64,000 nucleotides of DNA from Sciurus carolinensis (GCF_902686445.1 NC_062220.1:110408643-110472642); one strand, 5' to 3'; positions 33,601 to 46,054 are shown, counted from the first letter of the stretch. A program made the numbers and translations. The notes: generated by a model from the letters alone, not told the origin.

Positions 33601-34585
33601 CTTCACTCCAAAATTGAACACAGAAAAGACCAGGTCAGGGTGGCCAGTTCTGAGAAGCACAGATGCCAGTTTGAAGGAGCAACAGAGCAGCTTCCTGCCA
33701 AGGAAAAGGCATAGTCAAGGAGGTAACCCATTGCCCTTTATGATAAAACACTGGGAGAAATTTTTTCTATTGCAAGATGTCAAAAATGTTTGATAGTGGA
33801 TTCTATGGTTATCGTAAGGTTATAAATCTGATGCAAGGAAAATAAGTGTGTCCCTCCTCTGGTGGAAGGGGTAACTGACATAGTGGACAAAATATGGTGC
33901 CCTTCTGCACCAGTAATGGGCTGGCCAGACACAAAGTGATAGATGGAATAAACTACCTGAGAATATCTATAGCCCAAAGCCCCCAGAGGGCCTGTGCATC
34001 CACATGGTCATTTTTGTAGTCAGGTGTCAGAGGCCCCAGGAGCTCTGTCTCGAATGAACTCTGGGCGGAATTCCTCTGTGAGATCAGAGACTTGGTCTTG
34101 ACAGGTGTGAATGATGGACTAGGTCCCTCACAAGGTCTACTCAGACCCTGGCTGGACAACAGAGGAATTGAACAAAAATTTGTCCCTATGTTACTTTTTC
34201 ATAGCAGGCATTTCCAGGGAAGTTTTGCCAGAGGTTTCTGCCCCAGGGTGCCAATGTCCTCTTTAAGGAGTCAAATTCTAGGATGCCTCAGGCTTCCTCT
34301 ATGGCATGGGTCCCATTCCAAGATGGAAAATGTTGGGTTTTATTATCTACAAGGCTATTTCATATTTGTATGTTCTTTAGGCATAAAGACTGCAGTATAC
34401 TTGGCTTTAGGCCTAGATATTTAATGAAAACCCCTTTTTATTCACTTATAAGAGCAGTAAAGAGGCATTTAATTCAGTAGGATCCCTCAGGAGGAGGTAG
34501 GTGGCTTCCCTCTGGATCCGAATTAGTCTTGGGATCAGGGTTATGCTAACAGTTGGCCACTATGGGCACAGGCTGCTCTTAAAAA
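33601..34585. other. Unidentified block with overlapping open frames
   Basis: Visibly less AT-rich than its surroundings. It contains a 110-codon plus frame (34092-34424), a shifted 65-codon plus frame (34283-34480) and minus frames of 65-68 codons (33780-33977, 33953-34159). None has a domain, signal peptide or membrane pattern I recognise. The frames overlap on both strands, as expected by chance in less AT-rich DNA or in a decayed retroelement or processed pseudogene. Confidence 0.4.
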
Positions 34586-34589
34586 TTAA

Positions 34590-35220
34590 GAATCCCCCTT
34601 AGACCCCTTAGCTGCAGAAAAAACATTCCAGGACTGTAGTGAATACCCAAAACTACGGAGTACCAAATTCATGCATATGATAATTCTCCTGTATCTATGA
34701 GGAAGTTTGATTTATAAATTGCATATGGTAGGAAATTAACAATAATAATAAAATAAAAATATTAACAATATACTGTAATAAAGGTCATTTGAATATGATG
34801 TCTTTCTCTGCAAATATCTTATTGTTCTGAAATCCCCTATGATCTTTTTACTTTCTTATTAAGTAGAGAAGTTTCACCTAAAGGAGTCACCTTATGGCTT
34901 CTCTTAGCTATACACATATTGAAGTATCACTACTCTTGCTCCTTGAGGTCACTGTTACATAAAAAAGTTTTACTTGAACACAAGCACTGCAGTGTCATGA
35001 CAGTGGATCTGATAGTCCTAATTGGTACTCACGAGTAGGAGGAGTACACTAGATGGATAACTGGACAAAGGAAGGATTCATATTCTGGCAGGATGGAGGA
35101 TGGTGCAAGATTCCATCCCACTACTCAGAACAATGTGCAATTCAAAATTGATTAATTACTTTTGAAAATTTCCATTTAGTATTTTTGAACTTCAGTTGAC
35201 TGTGGGTAACTGACACCCCC
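34590..35220 (-). mobile_element. Tigger3-like DNA transposon remnant, antisense
   Basis: Reading the minus strand from 35220 gives: the sub-terminal 'gtcagttacccacagtcaac' block, 'ctaaatggaaattttcaaaag', 'cttgtgttcaagtaaaac', then a decayed start of a pogo-type transposase ('aggagcaagagtagtgat', 'agctaagagaagccataagg', 'cttaataagaaagtaaaa'). It then jumps to the 3' end ('tacagtatattgttaat', 'gcaatttataaatcaaactt') and a terminal C-rich end at 34591 (AATCCCCCTTAGACCC on the plus strand). Most of the transposase is deleted, so this is an internally deleted, non-autonomous copy. Flanking TA duplication is not clear. Confidence 0.7.
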
Positions 35221-35460
35221 AAAATGAAGCTATGTCTAAAGGACCACTGCATAGGAAATTTAGTGAATTTTATTCAGAATACGTTTTTTCTGACTCTTCT
35301 CCACCCCTCCCCCCATTCAAATTATCTCTATGTCCAGCAGTATATACTCATTAGAGCAAGTAACAGTTACATACTCCAAAGTAGAAAGTGGAAAGAAACA
35401 ATAGGCTTGAATTCAACATCATAAACACAAATCATTCTACATAAAAAAGCTTTTATCTTT

Positions 35461-35472
35461 TTTTTTTTTTTT
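35461..35472. repeat. Poly-T tract
   Basis: A T run after 'gcttttatctt'. It could be the antisense tail of an unrecognised retroinsertion, but no TSD was found. Confidence 0.6.
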
Positions 35473-35531
35473 ACTTATTTGACATGACAGATAAGGTTAA
35501 TTGCCTGCCCACTGACAATACTGCCCCCACT

Positions 35532-35534
<3 letters not shown>

Positions 35535-35580
<46 letters not shown>
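35535..35580. repeat. (CA)n microsatellite, about 22 units
   Basis: An uninterrupted CA run. The Thr-His tract in the plus-strand frame at 35484-35864 comes from it. Confidence 0.98.
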
Positions 35581-35581
<1 letters not shown>

Positions 35582-35599
35582 TCTACTTTGTTCCATCAC

Positions 35600-36000
35600 C
35601 CTTTACCTTATATCAGAAATGTGCATTCAGATGACCAAAACTGACAATCCATTGCCATGTTTCATGGATCATATGGAGAAGTTCATGAAGGACTTTCCAG
35701 AAGAGATTTTCTTCTTTAGTAAACAGTTTCTTAAAAAGGAACATGCCTCTTCTCTTCCCCCTCACTTTTGTTTGTGCTGGGAACTGCCACACTTCTGTGT
35801 CCATGAGAAAAACATACCCAAATGCAGATGTAGAGAAGATAAACAGGCAGCACTTGGTTCCTGAATTCATCAAACCAGGATCCACCCACTTCTGGATTTC
35901 TGGATACATGAGTTAATGAACTCTTGTTGTTGTCCTCCTTGTAACTGGATCTTCTGGTACTTGCAGCTGAAAGTAATTTTATGATTCAATTTGTCTTTTG
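35600..36000 (+). mobile_element. Possible old LTR-type repeat
   Basis: The segment 'gtgctgggaactgccacacttctgtgtccatgagaaaaacatacccaaatg' near 35775, followed by 'ctggatttctggatacatgagttaatgaact' near 35891 and 'acttgcagctgaaagtaa' near 35958, has the order of an old MER/MLT-type LTR end. The open frames here (126 codons plus, 98 codons minus) overlap on both strands and are unrecognised. Confidence 0.35.
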
Positions 36001-38235
36001 TAAGAAAGAACAAAAGGAAATAGAGCAAGAACAGATAACTTGCTTTATTTGCACATTCGCCTAATTTCAGTGATTACCATGATGTTCGAGTCTGTGTCTC
36101 TCAGATTGAAACACAATCTCAGTTACCAGAGAACACTTTCTATTTATAAATGTCTTAGTTCAAAATTCTACTTTGAAAATTATCCTGAAAATGTCAGGTA
36201 GTGTGTCTATTCATTCCAAAAGGATACTCAATAGACTACATGCAATATTTTGATCATAAGTTTTAAACATTTATCATATTATCAACATAATATGTTGATG
36301 AAAGATGCAATGATCACTCCACCAAGTGTCTGTGTGTGTTTGTGTGCAAATCAAAAATGGTAGTAATACTTTTCTTCATAAAGTAAATGGAAGCCATAAT
36401 CAAGTAGAGAAAATTGTACAGAATATAATGCTTAGAATACAGGAGAAAATGTCTTTTAAGTCACATCGATGAACAAAAGCCCCTCAGAAGCATTTAGGCA
36501 GGAAACTCACATAAAAGTTTTAGATTTTTAAAAGCAGTCTTTGCTATAAAAGATTTTGCAATACTGAATATACTACTATACTTTTCCAGAGATTTATCTT
36601 TTTTGTCAACTCTTTCAACTTATACTCATTGTGTTTTCTCTTAATTCTTCCAATTTCTTGAACTTTTTGAAATATTTCCATCTTTATATTAAAGTTGATG
36701 CCTATGCTATTTAAGTTTTTTTTCTTACTTCCACATCTCGTTCCTCCCACATTTTTTTTTCTTTTTTTCCCATTATCTCTGAGATATACAGAGATCTATC
36801 TATAAAACTCCGAGAGATATTTATATAGAGATATCAGAGAGTTCTTTATATCCCTCTTTCCATCTGCTGTTTTATATCTCAATTTTTAAGACAAGCCATT
36901 TGACTTTTCTTCTTGGCCATCTTTAGGAATTATTTAACTTGGAAATTCTAAAACTTTCAGGCCCTGGTTAAATGCAGATCAATTGTCAAACCCAAACATT
37001 TGTGGTTAATTTTATATTGTTTTGTCTTATTTTTATTATTAGTAAACCAATTTTCCCCCTTTACTACTTTGTAAGTCCCTAAGAATAGAAACCATGACAA
37101 TTAAGGACCCAGAAATTGAACCAAGGGATGTTTATAACTGCAATTGAAGTATGGAAGCCTTGGTAGCCTTCTCAAGCATTTACAAATACATGTTTCTTTT
37201 TGGTTCTCTGACTCATTTTATACCAAGAAAAAAACATTTATGTTTTTGTGTGTGTGCATGTGCTTACATACTCATGCACACATTCCCTAGTCACACACTT
37301 GGGAAGGGGTAGAAGTGGGCATCAATTAAAGGGGCTTATCTCAAGACCGGATTTTTCCTCCTTGGAAAAATCACCTACTAAGTCACCTGAGTGACTGAAA
37401 GAATATAGTATCAGATTGAATTAAAAAAAAAATCAGATATTAAATCCCTTCTGAAAAACCAATGCAAGAGAAAAGCAACCTCATGGTAATGGAGCCAAGA
37501 TTAAAAACAAAATCTTCATGAAGACAATACTAGTATTTCAAGTAAATCATGAAATGTGCTACGCTTAGACCTGAACAGAGACAATGTACACAGCAGGGCA
37601 TCATATCTTACGTGTCATGTTGGTAACATTGGAAAAGACTGTAATATAAGATGTTAAATAGACTGGGAGAACTGTATGTGTGACTATTAGTGCAGTGTTT
37701 GCTGGTTTGTTTAATCAGAAATTAAAAATCTAGCAATCTATTTTAATAACATGCAAATGAAGACATAGCAACTTATTTATAAAGGTTGGTTGCAGCAGTT
37801 GGTTATAATAGGAATAAATAATTAAATAAACTATTCAGATCAGATAAGGAAACAGGTACATTCATATTTGGGTTATTATGCAACTGTAATAAAAATCACA
37901 GAGATGTATAGATATGGCCTTAGAAACATTATCAAAATATGTTGTTAAATAAGAAAAAATAATAAAAACAGATGATGAAACCTCCTCTTGTTCTCTCCTT
38001 CACTATCTTTATATGCACTGCACTCACATCCACACATATATATGTAAGCACATATATTTATGATCTTCTAGAATAAAAATTGACTTCAACAAACAAAATG
38101 TAACATGTGTTTTCACATGCTTGAGAGAATGCTGAAGTGTTTACACCTCTGTAGAAAGGAATGGGAGGGGGATTGTCAATTTTATCTTTTGTCCTGATAC
38201 TTTGTATACTTTGGTTCTGTGGTTGAGTCTATTGA
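36001..38235. other. No gene; unassigned AT-rich DNA
   Basis: The segment 36775-36845 is a low-complexity stretch of 'gagatat' and 'tctat' units. The T-rich stretch at 36590-36770 weakly resembles antisense L1 ORF1 but is not callable. Confidence 0.4.
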
Positions 38236-38239
38236 TAAT

Positions 38240-38291
38240 AGATCGATAGATAGATAGAAATAGATAAATAAAGATAGATAGATGATAGATG
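38240..38291. repeat. (GATA)n microsatellite, imperfect
   Basis: GATA/GATG units with interruptions (GATCGATAGATAGATAG, then AAATAGATAAATAAAGATAG). Confidence 0.9.
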
Positions 38292-38540
38292 AACAACCAC
38301 AGTAAAAGATTATCTAGTGGTCTAAAGGAGGAAGTTTAAATCCATGTTAGCTCTAAGAAGGGACAGAATCTAGATGAGAGGCAACAGAGAGACCCTGAGA
38401 TACCACCGGGAGCAATGGAGCATGGAGTGGAAAGTCTGGCAAGTGGTGGACATGTTCTCATATGGTGAAGCTTGATTCTTGTACTTTTTTTTCTCTTATA
38501 CTATACAAAACTGGATTAACCTTTAAAAAGAGATAAACTA

Positions 38541-38729
38541 AGCCAGGCACAATGGTGCATGCCTATAATCCCAGCAACTCTAGAGGCTGAGGCAGAAGAT
38601 TGCAAGTTCAAGACCAGCTTTAGCAATTTAGTGAGACCCTGTCTCAAAATTAAATTGTAGGTCAGTGGTAACTTGGGTTCAATCTCAGTACAAAAAGAAA
38701 AACAAACAAAAACAAAACAAAAAAAAAAA
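38541..38729 (+). mobile_element. B1-ID dimeric SINE, sense
   Basis: B1 unit from 'agccaggcacaatggtgcatgcctataatcccagcaac', then 'gagaccctgtctcaaaatt', a shortened ID unit ('ggtcagtggtaacttgggttcaatctcagtac'), and an A-rich tail to 38729. TSD not resolved. Confidence 0.88.
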
Positions 38730-39049
38730 TGGAAACTCTACACTTACTTTGAAAACTTAATAAGATATATGCAATTACAGACCTCAAATTTACTTAACTG
38801 AATTAATCTCTTTTCATCAGTTGATTGAAATCATCATAGAAATCAAATACAAAAATTATTGACATTCACATATTCACTATTCAAGATTTTAACAAAATAC
38901 GGGAACTGTTCTGAAAGTCTCACATGTGATTTTAGCTAATGTCTCACAGTCAACAATGTGCCCTTAAACCTTTGAGTTTCAACTAGCCATTTACATTTTC
39001 TGCCTAAGTAACAATCTGTTCTGATCATGTGCTACAAAGGATTGAACGT

Positions 39050-39240
39050 GTGTGCTTTCAGTAGCCACTATGTGAAAATGGCAAGAGGGCACCCATTGCC
39101 TGCACTGCCAGAGAGAAAGCCCTTGCCAGAAACTGAATTATTCAGAACCTGAAGCATGGATTCTCCAGTCTCTAGATGTGTGAAATATAAATATATTTCT
39201 GTTAAGCTACCTAGTCTATTGTATTTTGTTATGAAAAAAA
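39050..39240 (+). mobile_element. MaLR LTR 3' end, sense fragment
   Basis: Ends with the MaLR signature: 'ctccagtctctagatgtgtgaaatataaatatatttctgttaagctacctagtctattgtattttgttatg'. The part before it, from 39050, fits the middle of an MST-type LTR. Confidence 0.7.
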
Positions 39241-39520
39241 ATCATCTTATACACATTTTATCTGATAAATTAAATGCAACATTGATGTGAAAGATATATA
39301 AACACCTTGGAGTATTTTCTATTGTGAATGTAAAGGATATATTTACTTAAGTAATATAATATAAGAAGATCTAAAAAATCATCAGCCTGCCTTCAAAAAT
39401 TATTCCCTTAAGTATCCCCCAATCAAGTAGAAAATAAAGATGCCAAAACCTGATAATTAAAAGAATTTAATATTAATAAAAGTTATTATTCTCCAAAAAA
39501 GTGATATAAGATACATTTCA

Positions 39521-39734
39521 AGCTGGGCACAGTGGCACATACCTATAATCTCAGCAACTTGGGAGGCTGAAGGCACAAGGATCACAGGTTTGAGGCCAGC
39601 TTCAGCAATTTAGTGATGCCCTAAGAAACTTATTAAGACCCTGTTTCAAAATTTTAAAAGTAAATAAATAAATAAAATGGCTAAGCATATAGCTCAGTTC
39701 AATCTCTGGTTTCAATCCCTTGTATCAAAAAGAA
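39521..39734 (+). mobile_element. B1-ID dimeric SINE with TSD
   Basis: B1 unit from 'agctgggcacagtggcacatacctataatctcagcaacttggg', an A-rich linker with AAAT units, then an ID unit ('ggctaagcatatagctcag' and 'ctggtttcaatccc') and tail. TSD AAGATACATTTCA (39508-39520) versus AAGATACATTCAA (39735-39747), nearly perfect. Confidence 0.92.
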
Positions 39735-40610
39735 AAGATACATTCAACTAAAATTAAGGATGTAAGGCTTAATAAGAAATCTAAAACTAGTACACTGCTT
39801 AGGACAGTTCTTTATAGCCAAAGAAAAATAAAGCTAAATGCATTAAAGACTTAAGATAAAACATTACATTCTAAGCAAAGCTTTGAAGAACTGATCACGA
39901 TCAATAAAGTCCTGTCAAGAGAGTGTTTTATGGCAGTAAATGTGACCCACTTTTATACTCATACAGAATCTCTCTTTGAGAAAGAATGTGGGGAGTATAC
40001 TGAATTTCAATGGCATCCAACAAAAGCTTCATTGTATTTGCTTAATATTTTTTAAAGATCTGTGTCTAGAGGCTTTTTCTGCTTGAAAATAGAGTTCAAG
40101 AAACATATTATAAGAAGGGGCTTCACTTTTCTTTTATATTGCAAGTGTGCTCCTTTTATTTCACATGGCTATGCACCTGCTCTTAGACAAAGATGCTGCT
40201 GAGCTTTCTGAATTCTTTTTAGGAAGAAAAAGTTTCCAGATTTGCACAGCAGGAGTCAAGTTGACATTGTTGGTATCTTTTAGGCTAACACAAGATAATT
40301 TGGGAGTTTTATGTCCTGTAGGAGTTTTTGTTGGCTTCAAATCCTCCCAGATGGATTAATGGGACTATTTTGTGCTTAGATGTTGGGCTCTTATCTGACC
40401 TGCTGAAGAGATTTTGAATGCACTTTGCAAATGATTTTACTGGGCAAATAGAGGTCACCAAACCACTTAATTTACAGATTCTTATTTCAGACTCATGGTT
40501 ACTCTCTTCTCTTTTAGAGTAGTTGCTCATTTTATTATCAAAAAAGGAGTAAGAAGAACATTCACTGTTAAATTGAAATTTTAAGTATTGCTGTAACTGA
40601 CAGATCCATG
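39735..40610. other. No gene; unassigned
   Basis: Two overlapping 70-73 codon frames on opposite strands (40147-40530) are unrecognised. Confidence 0.4.
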
Positions 40611-40615
40611 CATTT

Positions 40616-40638
40616 TTAATTAATTAATTAATTAATTT
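40616..40638. repeat. (TTAA)n short tandem repeat
   Basis: About six TTAA units directly at the tail side of the antisense SINE that follows; probably an expanded tail or target sequence. Confidence 0.9.
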
Positions 40639-40639
40639 A

Positions 40640-40838
40640 TTTTGACAGCAGGGGTTAGTTTCTGGGCATTGAACTCAGGGGCACTTGGCCATTGAGTCAC
40701 ATCCCCAGCCCAATTTTGTATTTTATTTAGAGTCAGAGTTTCACTGAGTTGCTTAGCTCCTTGTCTTTGAACTTGTGATCCTCCTGCCTCAGCCTCCGGA
40801 GCCACTGGGATTATGGGTGTGCGCCACCACACCTGGCT
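40640..40838 (-). mobile_element. B1-ID dimeric SINE, antisense
   Basis: Antisense ID ('ctgggcattgaactcaggggcacttggccattgagtcacatcccc'), linker 'tttgtattttatttagagtcagag', antisense B1 ending 'gtgtgcgccaccacacctggct'. The B1 end keeps a CpG. TSD not certain. Confidence 0.92.
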
Positions 40839-41707
40839 TATATTCTGTTTTTGAAAAGAGTTTTCAAATTGATCCGTCTTTATACCTTGATATAGACTTC
40901 AAGTTCCTTTTTATTTTAGTTTTCTGTTTATTCATTGTGCCTCTCTGTGTTTGCTTTTAGTTTGTTCACATTTAAACACTAAAGTGACCTGTTTAGTTGG
41001 CCTTCTGGGTGCATTTGCTTTGAATTTCAGTTATTTTGGTCATTGTTCTTTTAGCAAACATTTTGTTCTATACTTCTAGGCATATATATATGTTTACTAA
41101 GGGGTCAGAAAATTAGATTCTTTTCAGTTCAAAATTTTCCCCTACTAAACAATTGGTTTCTAAGTCATCCAGTGTATCACATTTATGAAAATTGTCCAGG
41201 ATTTTCTTTAAACAGAAAAGAACAGGTACAGTTCTAGATAAGACGTTTCAGTAGATTTTTCTTCTCCTGAACTACAAGATACAAACTCAAATCCTAGTTT
41301 TTCTTGAAAAATAGCAAATAGTGGCTTTCCTATTTGGAATAATTCTTCTCTTTGGAATGAAGTTCCTCTTCGGGGATTCTAAATCCTTCATAAATAAATC
41401 TCTGACATTTTCTTCATTTTAGGAGTCCATCCCAGAAGGATTCACTAGAATTCCTAATTCAGAGTAGGTTGTTCTGTTGCTTACAGTTTTTCTTTTTTTC
41501 ACCCAGCTGACATGTAAGGTAGTAACTGAATTTTTTCATCCCGTGTGTAAATGAATATTTTGTGACTCTTTCGTTTTAGATGTTTCACTTTTCCTAGCCA
41601 AAAGCAACATTTTGTTGTTGTCCTGATAATTTTTTAGCAGATTAAATGTCTTATTTTTGGCATGGAACAACTATGAAAACTGATAATTACCAATATCTCT
41701 TGTGTGT

Positions 41708-41746
<39 letters not shown>

Positions 41747-44700
41747 CTTCTAGGTTGTTATGAAATGAATTTTAAAAACATCTTTTTCCTTGACCATCTT
41801 CTTCTGCTTGGTCACTACCTCCACTATGGCCATGTCACTACCCACCCAATACAGATACTCTGAAAGACTTTCTGACATCTAACCAAATCTAATGAAGCTT
41901 ACACCTAGGTCCCAGCCCCAGCCTTCATGTCTGTGGCTCCATCTCAATTCCAGAAGACTTCTTTGACTTACATTCAAAATATTCCTCTATGCTTTCCCAC
42001 TGGTTGATGGAGAGGCTATGGTCACTAGACTTTATTAAAGAATACCTGGGTGAAAGGGTGACAGGAATTATTAATGGCATTTTATACCAGTAGATATTAG
42101 CAACAATATGCTTCAGATTTAGAGTGAGTTTCTTGTAATGTATCTATGATCTAACTAGTTGAGAAAGAAAGAAGGATGCGTATGGGATCCGGATGGAGAA
42201 TTATGAGGAAAGGGAGATAGAGAGGCTAAACCTTTATGAAGAAGTTTAGAGAGATTTGGAAGACACTGGGATTAAAACATCTACATGGTTTTTAATCAAG
42301 AATAGTTAATGTGAGAGAGCAGATTTGGAGGGAGAAGTGACATGGGATTTTTACACACCAATGTGGCATGTAGTGCATAAAATACACTCACTTCTCTTTA
42401 CCAGGAGTTCACATCTTTGTATTGGACAGACAAGTCCTTACTCCTGCCTAACCCATACATGTGCCTTTTCTCAGGTTCTTTTAAGTTTGTGATACTGAGA
42501 TTCTTCATCATTATCTTCCTCCCTTAAGCGTATGCAATGTATCAAAGAATGTAAAGTGACCAAACTTAGTCTTTGGATTACAGAAAAGGTAAGGAAATAA
42601 TTTTCTCTCTAAGCATCTGTTTAAAAAAAGAAATCGTAGCAATTTTCTTACAGCAGCAGGATCCATGTCCTTTTATTCATTATGTAGTCCTTTACCCTGA
42701 AAAGTTTCCAATTGTTTTTTTTGGTAGCAGATGCGATTTGCTTAAAAAGTGTGTGTTGGGTTAGGTGTTTGAGACATAGAGTTCACCTAAAGCCAGAAAC
42801 TCAGCATGGACTCACTATAATTTCCAGATGAGATTCGAGTGCAGTGTAGGAAACAAGGAGAAGAGAACAAGATCACTGAGGTAGAAATCAGGACTATCAC
42901 CCCCACCTGCGCTTAAGAACCTGCCTGTGCTCTAGACATTGTTGGGAAGCTGTATGTGCTAGAATTATAGGAAATTAGCAGGGGTTTCACATGTAGACTC
43001 TTGGAAGAAAAGCTGAAGTATGCAATTCATTTGTTTTCATGCACCTGGCTTTTTATTTTAAAGGAAACAAGCCCCTTTTCTGTTTTTATCCTTCAATCAT
43101 AGGCAGCAGAACTTTCTCCAGTGAGGCCTCTTTGTTATGCCAGCTTTGGGATATTCATGTTGGCAGAAACTCCCAACGCTGGTACACTGCTATATGCTGT
43201 TTCATGCTATGTGCTGAAACAATTGCATGCAAGAATGAATAGGTAATGTCATCAGATTCTGAGCTCAGAGAAGCAAAATAACATTTTTTGGCACAACAAA
43301 TTCCAAGAACTTTTAAAACGTAGTGCATCTTTTTCTGGGGTCAGCATGGATTTTCAGGCCAAATGTTGGTCCATGAAGCACATTTTATTTTTTCTTGGAC
43401 AAATAATTTCAATTTGAAAATTAAATATTCCTACGTACCATTTATACAAAGGTGTTGGAATCTTGGAATCAGGATTGCTCTGAGTGATCCATCAGCATTT
43501 TGATGTTTTCAAAGAGAATGCCTGTCAGAAGACAACTAACTACAGGACTTTTGTATCCATTAGAAATTATTGCATTAGCTGGGAACACACATAATACAAT
43601 GTCATCTTGAACAACCACAACAAACTAATTTTTGACATGACAGGATATAATCCTATGTATTTGGGAATTGACTGTGTCCTTAGAATCTAATTTTCCAAGG
43701 CTTAATGAATGGTTATTCATAAATGGAACTTGAAATCTGATACTGTAAAATTACAATTTCATCATAATTTAAAAAGGATTGCTACAGATAGACAAGAGTT
43801 AGGTTCTGGTACATTATGTCTAATCCATCATCTTCAGTACAGTCTGTATGAATATAACTCAGTAAGACTAATGTGAAGAGAACTCTCAGATGCCAATACC
43901 CTTGGTAAAATGTTTTAATCCATTTTAATATGCAGTTTCTGACCATGCTTCATTCTGACTTTTCTTCCCATTCTCACCTATCTCACAACACCATCATTTT
44001 CTTCTATCCACTAGCACAGAATTTTGTGCCTCAGTTAAGAAGACATGTTTCACACTATAAAACTGCTGTATGATGGTGCAAGTGATGTACAGCATAACTC
44101 TGATTTTAAATTCATATGTGCTCATTTTATAAACTTAAAAATATATCAGAATTTAGAAGAATATAAAATACCAAGTCCCAGAAATTCATATTCTCTTTAC
44201 TTCCCTATTTAAGTATTAAATATTTACCTGTTAAACCTTCTTTGTAATAAACATTTATTAGGTGCTGAGTATGCATAAGGTCTATTGTAAAATTGCAAGA
44301 GGCAACCTGACTTCTAAAAACTTGGTGAAACAGAAGATAAAACTTGATTAAGCAAAATTGTATTGCACAAATAACAAAAAAAGAAAACATGAACATTGTT
44401 ATGTTAAGTGATAATAAAAACATAAAACACTATGAGAAAATAAAAGGATTAAGCATTGAACTATTTTTAGTTAAATATATTGCAAAGTTCATTTATTGAC
44501 TTCAGTGGAGAAGAATATTGTACAACTAGAATATGAAACTGGAAGAGAATTTATGAAATTTGGGCAAGCTGGCACCTGATCTGGTGGGATATCCACACTT
44601 GTTCCATTTCAATAGACTGCAAAAGCAATAAGGTTATAGGGAAGGAAGTCAGAGGAGATTATGGAAGGTCTTGGATCAGTGAAACATTAAGGTCTTCCCA

Positions 44701-45055
44701 AAGGAAGATGTAATATGTTAATATTTAATAAGATTAATTTGATTGTGAAAAAGATTAAGGCATGAATAGTAGGTGGAAGACCATTGTGATTATCCAGATG
44801 AGAATTATTAAATTCTTATTTGGAAAAATGATAGAATTAATACAGAGAATGAATGCATAACAAAAAGAGACAGTTATAGACTTGAGAGGAGTTTTAGAAA
44901 ATATAACAAGGAAGAAATGAGATTTTCAGATAAGCCTAAAGTTTTCTGTCCTTTTCTGGGTTGCAATTTATTTCTTAACAGATAAAGAAGAACAGAATGG
45001 AGGAACCTATAATTTTTGACAATGAGTTCTGCAATAATTTAGCTTTATATGAAAA
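40839..45055. other. No gene; mostly unassigned AT-rich DNA
   Basis: Holds a (TG)n run at 41701-41742. It also holds an 'aacatttattaggtgctgagtatg' block near 44248 that may be an L2/MIR-class remnant. The segment 44510-44930 has the texture of an old interspersed repeat I cannot name. Open frames are at most 72 codons. Confidence 0.4.
41701..41742. repeat. (TG)n microsatellite
   Basis: TG units with one TATG interruption near 41711. Confidence 0.95.
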
Positions 45056-45251
45056 TTTTAAGATTCCAAAATAATACAGAGGTTCTGTATAACCACACAT
45101 CCAATATTCTTTATGTTAACATCTCACATTAATAGGTATGATGGTCATAACTAAATGAACCAATGCTTGCTATTAAATCAAATTCCTTTGATTCAAATTT
45201 TCCAATGTATAGCTAATTTTCTCTTTGATACCATAATTTTATTCAGGATAT

Positions 45252-45743
45252 TGTTGTGCCCAAAGGCTTGAGACCCCACAAGGACCACCAGAGACCACGA
45301 TCAATGCAAGCAGCAAAGAGTCATTTATTAGCGAGTTCGAACCCGGTCCTCTGCGTCCTTAATCAACGACGCTAGGAGAGGCCCCGAGCCCTCGTCAGCA
45401 GGGTTTTTATAAGGAAAAGCAAGCAGTTTTACAGTGTTCTTCTAATTGGCTAACATTCGAACAGCTAAACCTCCCCTGGTTGGGTCCGGTCAATCTATTT
45501 GATTTTCGTTGGGTCCGGCCAGAACTGGACGGTCCTAGAGGAAGAAGGGAGGAGGGAAGGGGTGAACTATTCAGGAGCTGAGTCGGGGCTAGGCCCTGCT
45601 CTTGTCCTTGACGGATAAGGTCTCCAGGCAACTGCACATTCCTCGGACAAATATCTCTTAACAACCTTGGTAAGCACAGGGGCCCAGCAGTCCTGTTTGT
45701 CCTTGAGACAGTTAGCAGCACAGATACCACCCTGCTCTCAACA
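45252..45743 (-). mobile_element. ERV solo LTR, CpG-rich, 4-bp TSD
   Basis: A 492-bp segment with TGTTG...CAACA ends and the duplication ATAT on both sides (45248-45251, 45744-45747). On the minus strand it has a CCAAT box (45445-45449), a TATA box (45403-45412) and an AATAAA signal (45324-45329) in correct order and spacing. Two copies of GTTGGGTCCGG lie about 29 bp apart in the upstream (U3) part. More than a dozen CpGs survive in an otherwise CpG-poor region, so it is comparatively young. A 4-bp duplication is usual for gammaretrovirus-like (class I) elements, but the family is not identified. No internal viral coding region is present. The 107-codon minus frame here is incidental. Confidence 0.85.
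45403..45412 (-). promoter_or_regulatory. TATA box of the 45.3 kb LTR
   Basis: TTATAAAAAC on the minus strand, about 35 bp downstream of a CCAAT box (45445-45449) and 75-80 bp upstream of AATAAA (45324-45329): a standard retroviral U3-R layout. Confidence 0.7.
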
Positions 45744-46054
45744 ATATCATATTATATTGAGCCACCATTTCTCCTTAGACTCCTTAATATCACCAGTATC
45801 TCAGATTTTTCCTGTGTTTAACAACCTTGACAGTTTTGAGGACCATAGGTCAAGTCTTATAAAATGTCTCTCAACTGGAGTTTATTTGGTTGATTTTTCC
45901 TCATGAATACACTGGGGAAAGAATTTGAGGCAGGAAGACCATACAGGTGGAGAGTCATTGATTATATCAAGGGTACATGCAGTCAACATGAATTACCACA
46001 TTAACCTTGACTATCTGGCTAGGTACTATTTGTCACTGTCTTTTAAAAAAATCT

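Noticed and set aside
34092..34424. 110-codon plus-strand open frame as a gene
   Set aside because: No recognisable domain, overlapping frames on the other strand, and no promoter, splice or polyA context that supports it.
35484..35864. 126-codon plus frame with a Thr-His run
   Set aside because: The run is the CA microsatellite at 35535-35580. The remainder overlaps a minus-strand frame and a possible old LTR.
45407..45730. 107-codon minus-strand open frame
   Set aside because: It lies entirely inside the solo LTR at 45252-45743, which has no coding role.
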